Shown one piece after another: positions 24,613 through 33,851 of a DNA stretch of 64,000 nucleotides. Position 1 is the first letter of the stretch, and each line of letters begins with the position of its first letter. Location: NCBI GenBank assembly GCA_002321895.1, contig DCMZ01000007.1, positions 69,599 through 133,598 of the forward strand. The letters run 5' to 3'. This DNA comes from Bdellovibrionaceae bacterium UBA1609. GTDB taxonomy: Bacteria > Bdellovibrionota > Bdellovibrionia > Bdellovibrionales > UBA1609. Both the position numbers and the translations under genes were made by a program. The notes beneath the pieces were generated by a model. The model worked only from the letters and a program-made list of their open reading frames with translations. It was not told the DNA's origin and searched no databases.

Positions 24613-25860
24613 ATGAAAAATAATCTCTATTTTGTATTCCTATTGGTATTGGTCTCATATTGCACCTTGGGCTGCTGGAAATTTGTCAATTCTTCCGCTG
24701 AAAATCCAGCGCTAGCCCTTTCGCCCCCTCCTCCCGAATCAGAACATATGGTAGCTCCTAAGCTGAAAACCAAAATTGTTATGGATGATCTCAGCAACCC
24801 TTGGGATCTGGCATTCTCTGAAAAGGGACTTTTGTTTTATACCGAGAAATGCAAGGGCTTATCTGTCAAACTCACCGATGGGACAACAGTTCGACTGTTT
24901 GGAATCAAGGGGTCCACTCTTGTAGCCAAAGATCTATTTTGCCAAGGGCAATCCGGCATGCATGGTGTGGCTCTACATCCGCAATTTAGTTCTAACCATA
25001 CGGTTTTCGTTTATATGCCTTCAAATCTGCTAAACCCTCGCACCAATCGAGTGGTTAAATTAGTGCTCAACAAGACATCCACAAAAGTTCTCTCCAGAAA
25101 AGATATTGTGACTGACATTTCTTTTAAACATAAAGGTAACCGATGGGGTGGAGCCGGAGCACACAGCGGTGGCCGCATTCGATTTGGACCGGATAGATTT
25201 CTATATGTTACCACGGGTGACAATCACAATGGACAACTTCCTCAAGACACAAAAAAATTAGGTGGGAAGGTACTGCGAATAGATGAAAATGGTAAAGCAG
25301 CCCCCGGAAACCAATCGCCAGGTGATCCAAGAATATTTAGTTATGGTCATCGCAATGTTCAAGGCATTGCCTTTCAACCCAAAACAGGAGCTGTAGTGGT
25401 CGCCGAACATGGGCCAGGCCATTCCGACGAGGTTACATTTATACGTGCCGGTGGAAATGCCGGCTGGTCACCCGCACCACAAAAAGGTGTTCGTTGCCCC
25501 GACAACTACTGCGGATACATATCTAATCGACCGGATGGCAAAAAAACCAGTATGACTGATTTAGAGGTTTTCCCCAATGCCATGCGCCCGCTATGGAGTA
25601 ATGATGGCGAGTCCAATGGAATGGGTCCATGTACTTTTTTAACAGGCAAACAATGGAAAGGCTGGGATGGCCATTTAGCTGTCGGAATAATGGGGACTCA
25701 AGATCTGCACCTTTTAAAAGTAAAAAAAGATAACACCTTGGCCAGTGTTTCTACCGCTGATATCCCAAGCTATCGGATGCGCTCCTTGGTACAGGGACCT
25801 GACGGTGCTCTTTATATGTCCACCGACTCTGGAGAAATTTTAAAAATAGAAGCGGAGTAA
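24613..25860 (+). CDS. PQQ-dependent sugar dehydrogenase-like lipoprotein
   Basis: The protein has 415 residues. The signal peptide ends in a lipobox (SYCTLGC, Cys21). The body is a six-bladed propeller of the glucose/sorbosone dehydrogenase (GSDH, YliI/Asd-type) family: NPWDLAF near 60, LHPQF, the HSGG-RI-FGPD block near 180-192, YVTTGDNHNG, LGGKVLRID, YGHRNVQGIAF, VVAEHGPGHSDEV, and a final PDGALYMSTDSGEI blade. Family enzymes oxidise sugars in the periplasm using PQQ and pass electrons to the respiratory chain. PQQ synthesis genes are not in this window. The start has no clear ribosome site but the signal peptide supports ATG 24613. Confidence 0.9.
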   Translation: MKNNLYFVFLLVLVSYCTLGCWKFVNSSAENPALALSPPPPESEHMVAPKLKTKIVMDDLSNPWDLAFSEKGLLFYTEKCKGLSVKLTDGTTVRLFGIKGSTLVAKDLFCQGQSGMHGVALHPQFSSNHTVFVYMPSNLLNPRTNRVVKLVLNKTSTKVLSRKDIVTDISFKHKGNRWGGAGAHSGGRIRFGPDRFLYVTTGDNHNGQLPQDTKKLGGKVLRIDENGKAAPGNQSPGDPRIFSYGHRNVQGIAFQPKTGAVVVAEHGPGHSDEVTFIRAGGNAGWSPAPQKGVRCPDNYCGYISNRPDGKKTSMTDLEVFPNAMRPLWSNDGESNGMGPCTFLTGKQWKGWDGHLAVGIMGTQDLHLLKVKKDNTLASVSTADIPSYRMRSLVQGPDGALYMSTDSGEILKIEAE

Positions 25861-25912
25861 CTCTGTTCCTCCGCCCGACTCAATATTCAAATAGATTGTC
25901 GATTCTATAAAA

Positions 25913-27193
25913 TTACAGCTCTTTGATCGCTTTTAAGATGTTTTTTGGAGTCCCGTAGAGAATATAAGAGTTGTGTCGTATTCCCTCTACGTGATTGGCC
26001 TTTGCCCGGTTGGGAGCCATGATCCCGGTTAAAATGTAACGCGTTCTGATACTTACTTGATCATTATTGGCTGAAAACAACATCCAGCTTCTGGTTCTTC
26101 GATCTTCACTGTACATCACCCGACCGTCGGACACTCGTCTACCGATGGATTGATTTCTATTTCGGGCATCATTGGGACTGTAGAGACCGATAGCATGTCC
26201 TTTAGCCGGGTCTACATTGTTAGACAGAATCAACAACGGGGTGGATAGATAAGACCAGCTCGACACTCGGCTTTCCATCCCGCCGGTGTTAATTTGCAAG
26301 TTTTTTCCAGTTCGCATTTGAGCCAAACTCAATCTGCGCCATTGATTTCCATCATGATAATGGCCGTATTTAAAACCTTTATTAATAGGCAATCGGATAC
26401 CGTAGGCTGTAAAAATCACGTTGGCTAAATCCACTGGTGATGTGGTTTGTGCACCCGGCAGTAACGGAGACACATCATTTACGGCATACTTGGGTTGCAA
26501 CACTTTAACGCCGTTTTCCCTCACGGCCTTGCTACCAAATTGCAAAATGGCCTTAGGGTTTCTGGCGTAGGTATTTCTGTTGGTGAATTTTACTGTTTCA
26601 ACACCATGCGATTTTGTTTTATCGGAAACGTTGTCATAAAAACCTTGGAAATCCCATTCACTTCTCAACTCATCATCTTGATCATAGCCAGACTCGTTGA
26701 TGCCGTCTTTATCCCTTCTATTACCGTCGTTGTAACCACTGTAGTCAGGAGCTAAATTCTCGTACTCTGTAAAGTCATATACCGGGTCACCATAAAGAGC
26801 CATTTGGAAAGGTGGAATGGAGATTCGGTGGGAATATAGATTTACCCGAGCCGGGGCACCAGCAGTATCTCTGAAACCCGCTTGAGTGGGGTTATATCGA
26901 CCCTCATGATAGCGATCCCGAATAGAACCTTGCCAACCCTTACCATAATCAGAAACGGCAACGTTTCCTAATCCCGGAATATGAAAGTAATTAACATAAC
27001 CGCCTCCAAGATCGCTCACCCCGATAGTGGTTTTTCCAATTTTCATTTTATGCGTTACCGTTGCAGGATTACTCACCTTAACAATGGGTCCATTGTCTCT
27101 CGAGATATCTAGCTCTGGCCCTGCTAAGAGTTCAAAACTAAATAAACTAGCAACAATAAATACGTATACACATTTATGATTTAAAAAAGTCAC
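25913..27193 (-). CDS. Exported protein of unknown function
   Basis: 426 residues from GTG 27193 with GGGGG four bases upstream. The signal peptide ends in FELLAGP near residue 25. The mature protein is rich in Gly, Asn, Tyr, Arg and Asp with many short strand-like segments (GKTTIGVSDLGGGYV, HIPGLGNVAVSDYG), suggesting a large beta-structured secreted protein. A GRYNPTQAG motif near 100 and a YNDGNRRDKDGINESG acidic loop, possibly calcium-binding, stand out. No catalytic motif or family is recognised. It converges with the sugar dehydrogenase gene. Confidence 0.75.
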   Translation of the reverse strand: MTFLNHKCVYVFIVASLFSFELLAGPELDISRDNGPIVKVSNPATVTHKMKIGKTTIGVSDLGGGYVNYFHIPGLGNVAVSDYGKGWQGSIRDRYHEGRYNPTQAGFRDTAGAPARVNLYSHRISIPPFQMALYGDPVYDFTEYENLAPDYSGYNDGNRRDKDGINESGYDQDDELRSEWDFQGFYDNVSDKTKSHGVETVKFTNRNTYARNPKAILQFGSKAVRENGVKVLQPKYAVNDVSPLLPGAQTTSPVDLANVIFTAYGIRLPINKGFKYGHYHDGNQWRRLSLAQMRTGKNLQINTGGMESRVSSWSYLSTPLLILSNNVDPAKGHAIGLYSPNDARNRNQSIGRRVSDGRVMYSEDRRTRSWMLFSANNDQVSIRTRYILTGIMAPNRAKANHVEGIRHNSYILYGTPKNILKAIKEL

Positions 27194-27544
27194 ATTTCCC
27201 CCTAGCTATCAATGAGACTTTCTTTTTGCAACTTAGAGTCCATCCGACACATCACTCTTTTGGACTTGGCCATTATTTAACAGTCACCTGTGTATTGTTT
27301 TGACATAAGTAGGTGGTCATTCATTTAAAGTTCATAGTGGTAACATGTATCAACTTGAGACAAACCTTCTGATTGGAAATAGAGAAACGCAGAGGCTTGA
27401 TCTAGGACATTAATAAAAACCACCATTTTTTCGAAGACTCTAACAGTTTGGAAATTGGCGAGCGAGAGACGACGGGAGCGTGCTTCGGCACGTGACCAGC
27501 CTCATGAGCACTCTAATTTTCAATCTGATGGATTTTGATTTGAA
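27194..27544. other. Intergenic gap with one structured element
   Basis: Between the exported protein and the tRNA. At 27451-27521 a self-complementary element is closed by GAAATTGG with CTAATTTTC and contains a UUCG-type hairpin, CGTGC-TTCG-GCACG, at 27479-27492. It has no T-run and no gene. It resembles a dispersed intergenic repeat or a small structured RNA, but I see no second copy in this window. The rest holds nothing recognisable. Confidence 0.4.
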
Positions 27545-27621
27545 TGGTAGCGAGGGAGGGACTTGAACCCCCGACACCCGGATTATGATTCCGGTGCTCT
27601 AACCAGCTGAGCTACCCCGCC
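27545..27621 (-). tRNA. tRNA-Met (CAU)
   Basis: 77 bases including an encoded CCA. The acceptor stem is GGCGGGG with CCTCGCT (two G-U pairs) and discriminator A. The D-arm is GCTC-AGCTGGTTA-GAGC. The anticodon stem is CCGGA/TCCGG with loop ATCATAA, giving anticodon CAU (27585-27587). The T-arm carries TTCAAGT. The elongator methionine form is most likely; an Ile2 tRNA read through lysidine modification has the same anticodon and cannot be fully excluded. The first base pair is G-U rather than the unpaired C1 of initiators, so it is not the initiator. Confidence 0.95.
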
Positions 27622-27638
27622 ACACAAAGAGAACCGAA

Positions 27639-27667
27639 TTTGTACTTTTCATGTGATTCCGTGTCAA
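27639..27667 (-). promoter_or_regulatory. Promoter of the tRNA gene
   Basis: On the minus strand a perfect TTGACA (27662-27667) stands 17 bases from TACAAA (27639-27644). Transcription would begin about 10 bases before the tRNA 5' end. Confidence 0.7.
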
Positions 27668-27795
27668 TAATTCCTGTCACAGTTTGCAATTGTCTACACG
27701 AGTCAATTTCCAAAGAAACCCACCTTTATAGCCCTGTGCCTTGACCTCTCAGGCGTCCTAAAAAACAATTAAAACACCAATAATTAGGGGGATAT

Positions 27796-29091
27796 ATGAA
27801 AGGACTCTTTTCTCTCGGCGCCGCTTTGGCTGCCTTTACAGTAGCACTCGGATGTGCTCAAAAACCAAACAATTATATTGTTTCAGATCGACCATTTTAC
27901 GAGCAAGCCCCACCAGTGGAGCCCTTTGCTTTTTTCCAAATGAACGATGAAACTTTTGAAATCAAAGGACTGGCCACTGAATTCGGAAACCTCCGCAAAG
28001 ACGGTTGGATCGATTTTTCGCTGGTTTTACCGGCTCTCACTCGCAATGATCTACTGGATCTACAAATGAGTACCATTATTAGCCCGGAAACGGACACATT
28101 GGACCTACCTTTCGGTAAAGACCAAGAAGTGCCCAGCAATGTGACTTTCCCTAGACAGAAAGAACGGTACTCATTCATTACCATCACATTCGAAAAACCA
28201 TTCTATCGGTTTTTCATAAATGAGCCTGGCGTTTATAAAATGACGGCCACCCACGGCAAAGTAAAACTAAGAAAAATGATTGATGATGCTGAAGATGATA
28301 AGTCATTGTTTGAAATGATTAACAACTTTGTTTTCATTGGCGGCGGAACTCGCGATGTTGTTGTTAACGACAATATGGTAGATCAAGACATTGCCGTTAA
28401 CGAATATCAATTTGATCATTCCATCCCAGCAGCTTCACCTCAGTTAGATCCTGGAGTGGGCATTCTGACTGTAGCTCTTTCTGAGCGCGATGGCTTGCTT
28501 ATTCCCACAGACATGAAAAGCTTGGGCAGCCAGCAATCCATTGAGATGAAGACATTGAATGATGGTGCTCCAAAAACATTGGTTCATTACATGCGATTAG
28601 ATGATCTCAGAGCTCAATCCACACATCTACGTAAAGAGTTATTCGCTAGTGCTGAAAACTCCCCTTCACGTACGATGAGCTTGGCTCAATCTTCACTGGT
28701 CATTCAAGAGAGTGGTTTTGGCGAAGCTCCTGAGTTCTTAGATCTAGTGGAAGGACCTCTACTCAGCGAAACGGCTCTCAACTTTACGCCGCCTCGTCAT
28801 TTGCGAGGGCTAGAAGCCGTAGCCACTCGAGTTTCTCTACAAGAAGTAATCGTTGAGCAATCCGAGCAAGGTAGTTTTGAAAAAACCACAACTCTTTGGG
28901 CACATAACTTTGAAGGCTGGTTAGGACAATTGGAAAAACCAAATTTAGATATTGATTTGGATCCCAACAAAACCTACCGTTGGTCTGTACAATATTTTGC
29001 GCAACCTACAGGTATTGCTACACATAACAATACTCTCGACTTAACCCATGTGACACACATTACTCAAAATGCTTCAGACTTTCAGCCGTAA
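27796..29091 (+). CDS. Lipoprotein of unknown function
   Basis: 431 residues; GGGGG precedes the ATG. The signal peptide ends in a lipobox (VALGC, about residue 20). The mature protein is acidic with predicted beta segments and no known domain. Notable stretches are DDAEDDKSL near 163 and a C-terminal LDPNKTYRWSVQYF strand. The end overlaps the next lipoprotein gene by 23 bases, so the two form an operon and probably a surface complex. The function is unknown. Confidence 0.8.
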   Translation: MKGLFSLGAALAAFTVALGCAQKPNNYIVSDRPFYEQAPPVEPFAFFQMNDETFEIKGLATEFGNLRKDGWIDFSLVLPALTRNDLLDLQMSTIISPETDTLDLPFGKDQEVPSNVTFPRQKERYSFITITFEKPFYRFFINEPGVYKMTATHGKVKLRKMIDDAEDDKSLFEMINNFVFIGGGTRDVVVNDNMVDQDIAVNEYQFDHSIPAASPQLDPGVGILTVALSERDGLLIPTDMKSLGSQQSIEMKTLNDGAPKTLVHYMRLDDLRAQSTHLRKELFASAENSPSRTMSLAQSSLVIQESGFGEAPEFLDLVEGPLLSETALNFTPPRHLRGLEAVATRVSLQEVIVEQSEQGSFEKTTTLWAHNFEGWLGQLEKPNLDIDLDPNKTYRWSVQYFAQPTGIATHNNTLDLTHVTHITQNASDFQP

Positions 29092-29608
29092 ACTTAATAT
29101 TAGATTTATAGGGGTGATCTTAGGATCACTCCTTTTCTTTGGATGTGCAGGGTTTGACAAAACACCCACACCCACTCTTTCGTTTCTATCGCACTCAAAA
29201 CTTTATAGAGGCTCTTATGATAAAGTTTGGCGATCCATTCAAATAGCTCTTTCCAGCTATCCCATTAAAGTGAATAATATTGATACTGGCCTCATTGAAA
29301 CTCGCAGTGTAGCAGACAACGAAATCTTCAAAGTCCCATTTGAGGATTCCAAGGCCTCAAACGGTCGTCGTTACATCATTAAAATTCGAGTGATCCGAAT
29401 GGTACCCAAAGATGGAAACGAGCAGAAATCTGCCGTTAAAGTTATAGTTAAAAAAGATATAACTTTAAAGAGAGATTTCTTTGCCGCTCCGGAAAGACTT
29501 CGTTCCAATGGAATAGAAGAAAAAACCATCCTTTACCGAGTCGGTAGAGAATTACTCATTGATCGGGTCATCGAAAAGGCAGCGCAAAACAGTTCACCAA
29601 ATTTATAG
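29069..29608 (+). CDS. Small lipoprotein, possibly BamC-like fold
   Basis: 179 residues. A signal peptide with lipobox FFGC (about residue 26). The domain from about 45 opens YRGSYDKVWRSIQIALSSYP, then VNNIDTGLIETR, and ends with a helix. The pattern (helix after a Val-Trp, then strand with D-x-x-G-x-I-x-T) recalls the helix-grip domains of BamC and related envelope lipoproteins. That is a fold guess only. It overlaps the upstream lipoprotein gene, so translation is coupled; it has no clear ribosome site of its own. Confidence 0.75.
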   Translation: MLQTFSRKLNIRFIGVILGSLLFFGCAGFDKTPTPTLSFLSHSKLYRGSYDKVWRSIQIALSSYPIKVNNIDTGLIETRSVADNEIFKVPFEDSKASNGRRYIIKIRVIRMVPKDGNEQKSAVKVIVKKDITLKRDFFAAPERLRSNGIEEKTILYRVGRELLIDRVIEKAAQNSSPNL

Positions 29609-30364
29609 TTAGAGCGAAACTATTTGCCGCTTCCACTCTTCTACATGAGCAGATAGCTTTTTGCTGTCGCTAATTCTACGTTGGTAATAGCGTTCCATCC
29701 CCAAAACTCCATATTTCTGAACCTGGGGATCTTGATCATCGAGCATTTTCACGAAAATCTGTTTATCTTTAGTGTCCATAAATTGATATAAAGCTTCTGC
29801 AATGTGCTTACGGACCCACAAGCTTTTATTTTTCCTAAAGTTTTGCGGACTATTGAGCTGCTGTTTCAATCTATCTTTGTATTGAACTGCATTGGTTTTT
29901 TTAAGAACTCGAACAGCCTCAGTTCTCACTATTAAAGACGGATCATGTAAGAGATCCGCTGCCATCATTGATGCAAAGTTATTGTCCACAAAATGCCCAC
30001 TCAAAAGAGCTGCGTTACGCATATACCAGGTTTTACTTTTTGCGGCTTTCGCTAAAAGTTTTGCCGAACGAGCCTTACCCACAGCAGCCAAACTGGTTAA
30101 TGCTCTCCAACGATCCTGCATATGCTGTTCAGTATCAAAAGCAATGGCCTTGAGAATGTAATAGGATCTACGTGGCTTTTTATTATAGATCGCTAGACGG
30201 TTTTTCATCGGCACTTTCAACGCATCTAAAACATGTTTTTTCTGTTGTTTTGAAAATGAAAAAATCCGTTTTTCTGGAGTTTTGCGCTCTAGGCTAAGTC
30301 CATTTTTAGCTGCATATGCTGTAGTGCCACTGAATAAGAGGCACGCAAGTAAAGTGCGAATCAT
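29609..30364 (-). CDS. Exported HEAT-repeat protein
   Basis: The protein has 251 residues. The signal peptide ends in AYA near residue 18; GGAGAC precedes the ATG. The rest consists of paired helices with HEAT/PBS-lyase-like spacing, for example AFDTEQHMQDRWRALTSLAA, SKTWYMRNAALLSG, DPSLIVRTEAVRVLKK, KSLWVRKHIAEALYQF and DQDPQVQKYGVLGM. HEAT solenoids act as protein-binding scaffolds; here in the periplasm. It converges directly on the small lipoprotein gene with no gap between the stops. No enzymatic function is visible. Confidence 0.85.
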   Translation of the reverse strand: MIRTLLACLLFSGTTAYAAKNGLSLERKTPEKRIFSFSKQQKKHVLDALKVPMKNRLAIYNKKPRRSYYILKAIAFDTEQHMQDRWRALTSLAAVGKARSAKLLAKAAKSKTWYMRNAALLSGHFVDNNFASMMAADLLHDPSLIVRTEAVRVLKKTNAVQYKDRLKQQLNSPQNFRKNKSLWVRKHIAEALYQFMDTKDKQIFVKMLDDQDPQVQKYGVLGMERYYQRRISDSKKLSAHVEEWKRQIVSL

Positions 30365-30393
30365 GCTGTCTCCATCGTCCTTGATGTTAATTC

Positions 30394-31848
30394 TTAAAGC
30401 TTTGAGGCTTCTTCTGCCATCTTATCAATATCCGCTTCAGCTTCAAGAGCGGACTCCGTTCCGTCGTCCTGCGCCGCTGCTTCTGTCAAAGCAGCCATCT
30501 CTTCAAGCATCCGGTCGGTATCCACAGCTTCCTCTTCCGCTGTCTTTTCGGAGGCAGCAACCTGAGCTTCAGGTGCTGGTTCTGATTCCTCTACTGGAGA
30601 TTCTTGAGATCTAGAAACTTCCTCTGTGGCTTCTTCAGCAGGTTCACTTCCTTGTGCAGCTAACATGGCATCAATAGCATCTTGATCGGCAGTAGTGCTT
30701 TCCTCAGCACCACTCTCTTCCGCAGTACTGGCTTGGATTTCTTCAGGTTCCGATACTGGCTCTGGTTCCGCTGGAGGCTCTGTCGTTCCTAGCTCGTCTC
30801 CAAGAGCAGCAGCTAAATCGGCAATCTCTTCATTATCATTGCCGGCTTCGGCGGCCTCAACTGTTGGCTCCTGGACTCCCGACTCAGGTTCTTTATGATC
30901 CACTTCTTTAGGGACCTCTTGGGCGTCTGTGGAAAGGTTAGGCTTCTTACCACTTCTTTCAGCGCGCTCCTCTTCAACCGCAGCATCCAACAAGGCATCC
31001 ATATCTTCGGCGGCAGGCTCAGCGGACTCTGACTCTTCTTGCCCCCCACCTAGCTCTTCGCTAACAGCTGTAGAGAACTCCGCTAAAACATCGTCGGTGA
31101 TATAATTCCCATCTGCGTCCGGCTTGAGCTCCTCATCAGACTCTTCATTTTCAGCGGCTTCCGCGGGAGCCTCTTCTTTAGCTTCAACTTCCGGAGTCGG
31201 TTCTTCTTTAGGTGCTTCCTCACCTACAGCCTCTGCAAACTCTTCAACGACATCCATAGGAGTCTCTTCTACGGCTTCCTCTTTCTCTGGAACCTCTTCT
31301 TTGGCTGGCTCTTCTGGAAGGGGCTCTCCTGATTTCAGGGCCTCCATCTCTTTTTTAAGCTTTACATTCTCTTCTTTATAAAGAGATAGATCCGCAATGT
31401 CGTCTTCAATAATTTCGTACTCTTGTAATCGTGCCTCAAGGTCTTTGATTTTCTTTTCCAGCTCAGCTGTATCACCCGTATTACCAGACAGTTCACCTGA
31501 TTCAATTTTGGCTTTGATCTCATTGAGCTCTTTCTCTTTATCTTGAAGAGATTGCTTGAGCTCATCGAACTCAGCTGAATTGTCAGGGGAAACCGCACCA
31601 CCCTCTAAATCCTCAATGGAGCTGGCCGGACCACTCAGCGTATTTTGCTCAATCACTTTTTTTAGGGTTTCTTCGAGCTGGGCAATCTGATCTTGATTCA
31701 CGCCATCACCGCTAGAAGCGCCATCACTTTGCTGCTTGGTCATCACAAAAAATAGAGCCGTCACCAAGCCAAATATAATCACCAAGGTGACCTGGATAAC
31801 CTGATCATTGTAGTTCGTTAAAAATTGAAGAAATGACTCCACGCTCAT
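30394..31848 (-). CDS. Acidic coiled-coil protein with one membrane anchor
   Basis: 484 residues from ATG 31848. Upstream in-frame codons would overlap the divergent dihydroorotase gene, so they are rejected. Residues about 17-37 form one membrane helix (VIQVTLVIIFGLVTALFFVM), followed by a predicted coiled coil (about 50-165, heptads rich in Glu/Lys/Leu), then a long Glu/Ala/Pro-rich low-complexity tail. Short acidic segments such as DEELKPDADG, DMDALLDAAVEEE and DAIDAMLAAQG recur in the tail like spaced docking motifs. It may be a cell-envelope or motility scaffold; no family recognised. Confidence 0.75.
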   Translation of the reverse strand: MSVESFLQFLTNYNDQVIQVTLVIIFGLVTALFFVMTKQQSDGASSGDGVNQDQIAQLEETLKKVIEQNTLSGPASSIEDLEGGAVSPDNSAEFDELKQSLQDKEKELNEIKAKIESGELSGNTGDTAELEKKIKDLEARLQEYEIIEDDIADLSLYKEENVKLKKEMEALKSGEPLPEEPAKEEVPEKEEAVEETPMDVVEEFAEAVGEEAPKEEPTPEVEAKEEAPAEAAENEESDEELKPDADGNYITDDVLAEFSTAVSEELGGGQEESESAEPAAEDMDALLDAAVEEERAERSGKKPNLSTDAQEVPKEVDHKEPESGVQEPTVEAAEAGNDNEEIADLAAALGDELGTTEPPAEPEPVSEPEEIQASTAEESGAEESTTADQDAIDAMLAAQGSEPAEEATEEVSRSQESPVEESEPAPEAQVAASEKTAEEEAVDTDRMLEEMAALTEAAAQDDGTESALEAEADIDKMAEEASKL

Positions 31849-31965
31849 TGCCCTATTGTCCCAACTCTGATTTAAAAAGGTCAAGAAATACGATAATTTA
31901 GAGGGACCGCCTGGCCCTCTGGCGATGTTAAACGTCCTTTGCATCGCCCAACACATTGAGGGAAC

Positions 31966-33321
31966 ATGCCTAACTCGACCTATGACCTGCTTATCAAGAA
32001 CGCCAATATCTGGACCAGCACACCGGAAGATCCTTATAAAATAAAAAACTTTAAAGGCGATGTTGGTGTTCACCAGGGGAAAATTGCAGCCATTGAACCC
32101 TCCATTAACGCTGATGCCGATGAAATTTTAGACCTGAAAGGACTCGAACTATGTCCCGGGTTTATCGACACCCAAGTACATTTTCGAGAGCCCGGCCTTG
32201 AGCATAAAGAAGATCTACATACCGGGACACTCGGAGCTATTTCTGGCGGCATCACCGGAGTTTTTGAAATGCCCAACACCTCGCCGAGTACCGTAACCGA
32301 AAAAGATTTTTTCCACAAAGTTTCGCGAGTCAAAGACCGAGCTCATTGTGACGTCGCCTTCTACATTGGTGCCTGTGCAGAAAATGCGTTAGACCTTGAG
32401 GAGCTGGAAAGGCTCCCAGGATGCTCGGGTGTTAAAATGTTTATGGGCTCTTCCACCGGCACACTTTTAGTGGATGAACAAACAGTACTCGAGACTGTTG
32501 TTAAATCCGGCCGTCGAAGATTTGCAGTTCATTGCGAGGACGAAACTCGTCTCAATGAACGGAAAGCTCTTTTGGATAACCCAAACGTCAGTGTTCACGA
32601 TCATCCAAAGTGGAGAGATGAGCTTACCGCCCTTAACGCAACTCAAAGAATCATTGAGCTCTGTGAAAAGTACAATCGCTCTGTTCATATTCTGCATGTA
32701 ACAACAGCTCAAGAGATGGAGTTCTTAAAAACTAAAAAGAATATATGCTCGGTAGAATGCACTCCACAACATCTCACTCTTTTTGCACCTGATTGCTACG
32801 ATAAGTTAGGAACATTGGCGCAAATGAATCCGCCCATTCGCACTCGGCCACATCAAGAAGGATTATGGGCTGGTGTACATAATGGGACTGTCGATATTAT
32901 AGGGTCAGACCACGCGCCTCACACTCTTGCTGAAAAGCGAGATAACCAATATCCAAAAACCCCTTCTGGCATGACTGGAGTACAAACCATATTGCCACTC
33001 ATGCTGGATCATGTATCTAATGGAAAATTATCCTTTGAACACCTTATGCGACTGATGATTATCAATCCCGTTCAGCTGTTTAAAGTAAAATCCCGTGGCT
33101 ATATTACTGTTGGAGCAGAAGCCACTTTCACCGCTATTGACCTTAAGAAGACTCGCACAATTAGAAACGACTGGATTAAAAGTCGATCAGGGTGGACTCC
33201 ATTTGATGGGATAGAAACAACGGGTTGGCCTACGCACGCCATCGTACGCGGTCAATTGGCCATGTCGGATCAAGAGCCCGTGGGTCCCGCTCAAGGCCAA
33301 ATGTTGGAATTTGAAGTTTAG
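31966..33321 (+). CDS. pyrC: Dihydroorotase (amidohydrolase, PyrC class I-type)
   Basis: 451 residues; GAGGGAAC precedes the ATG. It closes carbamoyl-aspartate to dihydroorotate in pyrimidine synthesis. Metal-site elements are seen: FIDTQVHFREPG (His72, with Gln70 where the first His of HxH usually stands), carbamate Lys157 in GVKMFMG, His189 (FAVHCED), His244 (HILHVTT) and Asp315 (GSDHAPHT). EMPNT near 101-105 is also typical. The HxH to QxH change removes one metal ligand; I believe a subfamily of bacterial enzymes shares this form, so it need not be inactive. An allantoinase-type amidohydrolase is the main alternative. Its 3' end overlaps the next gene, on the opposite strand, by 4 bases. 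Confidence 0.85.
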   Translation: MPNSTYDLLIKNANIWTSTPEDPYKIKNFKGDVGVHQGKIAAIEPSINADADEILDLKGLELCPGFIDTQVHFREPGLEHKEDLHTGTLGAISGGITGVFEMPNTSPSTVTEKDFFHKVSRVKDRAHCDVAFYIGACAENALDLEELERLPGCSGVKMFMGSSTGTLLVDEQTVLETVVKSGRRRFAVHCEDETRLNERKALLDNPNVSVHDHPKWRDELTALNATQRIIELCEKYNRSVHILHVTTAQEMEFLKTKKNICSVECTPQHLTLFAPDCYDKLGTLAQMNPPIRTRPHQEGLWAGVHNGTVDIIGSDHAPHTLAEKRDNQYPKTPSGMTGVQTILPLMLDHVSNGKLSFEHLMRLMIINPVQLFKVKSRGYITVGAEATFTAIDLKKTRTIRNDWIKSRSGWTPFDGIETTGWPTHAIVRGQLAMSDQEPVGPAQGQMLEFEV

Positions 33322-33758
33322 TTGCAATTTTTATGAAGTAACATCATATCTTCATCCCCCTCGGAGGATTCGATATAGACTTCATATTGACGACGGCAAT
33401 CCAATATATCTAGTGAACTGATTTTCATTTGGAAACCGGCTCGCTCACATTGAACCACACCTTGAGCGATGATCTCTAAAGCATCGTCTTCGACCACAGC
33501 CCAACGGAGTGATTCACCCACGTTGTCGCGATGACAGAAACCCTGCAAATCCACATCCGTGGAATCATAGTCCACTGACTTGGTCTTCTCAAAAAAGCTC
33601 ACCTTCTCGGAGCCCCATTGATCAACAATTTGAACCAAACCGTCTTCATTTGTAATGATATTTTCGGCGATAGGCTGTTCGCCACAGTTTTGGAAACCCA
33701 TCATCAAAAAGCTCACCAGACCTATGCTGGTAAAAAAGCCTTTCAAATGATTTGTCAT
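33318..33758 (-). CDS. Small lipoprotein (FQNC lipobox)
   Basis: 146 residues. The signal peptide ends in MMGFQNCGE, a lipobox type frequent in Bdellovibrio-like lipoproteins. The short mature domain has four Cys (FCHRDN, VQCERAG, LDCRRQ, HKNC), likely two disulphides, and alternating strands. The family is unknown. It converges with the dihydroorotase gene and overlaps its stop. Confidence 0.75.
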   Translation of the reverse strand: MTNHLKGFFTSIGLVSFLMMGFQNCGEQPIAENIITNEDGLVQIVDQWGSEKVSFFEKTKSVDYDSTDVDLQGFCHRDNVGESLRWAVVEDDALEIIAQGVVQCERAGFQMKISSLDILDCRRQYEVYIESSEGDEDMMLLHKNCN

Positions 33759-33851
33759 AGATCCTCCAACTTACGAACGGTCTCTTAAGTATAGAAGGGT
33801 TTTGACAAAAAGTCTTAAATATCAATAGGTTATCTCATTTTGAGACGGGTA

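Noticed and set aside
27545..27667. Integration site of a mobile element at the tRNA
   Set aside because: No integrase, no repeated tRNA 3' end and no foreign-looking genes beside it.
31124..31381. Serine-rich plus-strand frame
   Set aside because: Antisense of the Glu-rich tail; no start signals.
31849..32073. Upstream extension of the acidic coiled-coil protein
   Set aside because: It would overlap the divergent dihydroorotase start by more than 100 bases.
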